DNA from: Streptococcaceae bacterium
GTDB taxonomy: Bacteria; Bacillota; Bacilli; Lactobacillales; Streptococcaceae
Direction: 5' to 3'
DNA length: 6,415 bases
Assembly (NCBI GenBank): GCA_031270215.1
Contig: JAISYB010000017.1
Coordinates: 1-6,415, forward strand
In this document: positions 6,299 to 6,415 of the stretch, piece after piece
Numbering within the stretch: position 1 is the first letter of the stretch
Layout: each line of letters starts with the position of its first letter
Position numbers and translations under genes: made by a program
The notes under the pieces: generated by a model
What the model was told of the DNA's origin: nothing
Databases searched by the model: none
The model's input: only the letters and a program-made list of their open reading frames with translations

Positions 6299-6415
6299 CA
6301 TATTTTGATTATTTTTTGATTGTTTGTTCATTTCCTTATTGCTTTTATTTGTGCGAAAATATTTTTTTATGATAATAGATACAATCTCAACAATTACAGC
6401 AACACAACTACTGAC
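6278..6415 (-). CDS. Possible C-terminal tail of an upstream gene (partial, doubtful)
   Basis: From the window edge a minus-strand frame stays open for 45 codons to TGA 6280-6278. It begins VSSCVAVIVEIVSIIIKKYF, which looks like the end of a membrane helix followed by basic residues, and ends in a Lys/Asn/Gln-rich tail. The other two minus frames stop within the first seven codons. If real, the gene would end 70 bases before iolA, similar to the other operon gaps, and its last codons would contain the iol operator and -35 box. AT-rich DNA can stay open this long by chance, and the tail is low-complexity. Confidence 0.25.
   Translation of the reverse strand, partial: VSSCVAVIVEIVSIIIKKYFRTNKSNKEMNKQSKNNQNMLTIKST
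6279..6322 (-). promoter_or_regulatory. Putative IolR operator: phased 11-base direct repeats
   Basis: Read on the minus strand, four adjacent 11-mers are CAATCAAAAAA (6322-6312), TAATCAAAATA (6311-6301), TGTTGACAATA (6300-6290) and AAATCAACATG (6289-6279). The first, second and fourth match the Bacillus IolR operator consensus WRAYCAADARD (recalled) at 10, 10 and 9 of 11 positions; the third matches poorly (7). The shared AATCAA cores are therefore spaced 11 and 22 bases apart. A weaker copy, AAATGAACAAA (6333-6323, 9 of 11), precedes them. The consensus is degenerate, so the strict spacing is the stronger argument. A DeoR-type IolR released by 2-deoxy-5-keto-gluconate 6-phosphate would be the expected ligand-controlled repressor; its gene is not in the window. 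Confidence 0.6.
6280..6301. repeat. Perfect 7-base inverted repeat over the -35 box
   Basis: ATGTTGA (6280-6286) and TCAACAT (6295-6301) are exact reverse complements separated by 8 bases. The repeat contains the iol -35 box and overlaps the third and fourth 11-mers. It could be a dimer site for the same or a second regulator, or a by-product of AATCAA and TTGAC cores facing each other. Confidence 0.6.

Noticed and set aside
6346..6415. Divergent plus-strand promoter (TTGTGC, 16 bases, GATAAT) and a start at ATG 6369
   Set aside because: The -35 box matches only three of six bases, the ATG has no ribosome binding site, and only 15 codons are visible before the window ends.

Overview
This window looks like DNA from a low-GC Gram-positive bacterium (Bacillota). 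The signs are strong AGGAGG-type ribosome binding sites, AT-rich spacers, a Bacillus-type inositol operon and a secreted protein with a Thr/Glu-rich linker. A lactic-acid-bacteria relative (Lactobacillales) fits best, but the sequence does not fix the genus. Every gene I can support is on the minus strand, so transcription runs from high to low coordinates.

Positions 6207 down to 1343 hold part of a myo-inositol catabolism operon in the order iolA, iolB, iolC, iolT, with gaps of 99, 69 and 62 bases and a Shine-Dalgarno site before each gene. IolB isomerises 5-deoxy-glucuronate to 2-deoxy-5-keto-gluconate. IolC phosphorylates that product. IolA turns the malonate semialdehyde made later by an aldolase into acetyl-CoA, CO2 and NADH. 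IolT would import inositol. The genes for the dehydrogenase (iolG), dehydratase (iolE), hydrolase (iolD) and aldolase (iolJ) are not in the window. The last gene, iolT, carries one in-frame TAA that splits an otherwise well-preserved transporter, so the gene as read is a pseudogene. A hairpin rich in G-U pairs sits between iolC and iolT.

Upstream of iolA, positions 6270-6322 hold a sigma-A type promoter (TTGACA, 17 bases, TATTGT). It is overlapped by a row of 11-base direct repeats resembling the published operator of the repressor IolR, and by a 7-base inverted repeat around the -35 box. An open frame running in from the window edge (6415 to 6278) could be the tail of another gene, which would place the promoter partly inside that gene.

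Positions 1342 to 1035 form a 308-base gap with a weak terminator-like hairpin and two tiny overlapping reading frames behind a very strong ribosome binding site. From 1034 to the window edge runs the N-terminal part of a secreted protein: a signal peptide, a 14-residue Thr-rich repeat and a probably beta-rich ectodomain. By hand count it is clearly richer in GC than the iol genes, and it is probably unrelated to inositol use.

I see no tRNA, rRNA, CRISPR array, transposase or phage gene. The most notable points are the iolT nonsense codon, the 11-base phased operator array, the G-U hairpin and the tandem mini-ORFs.
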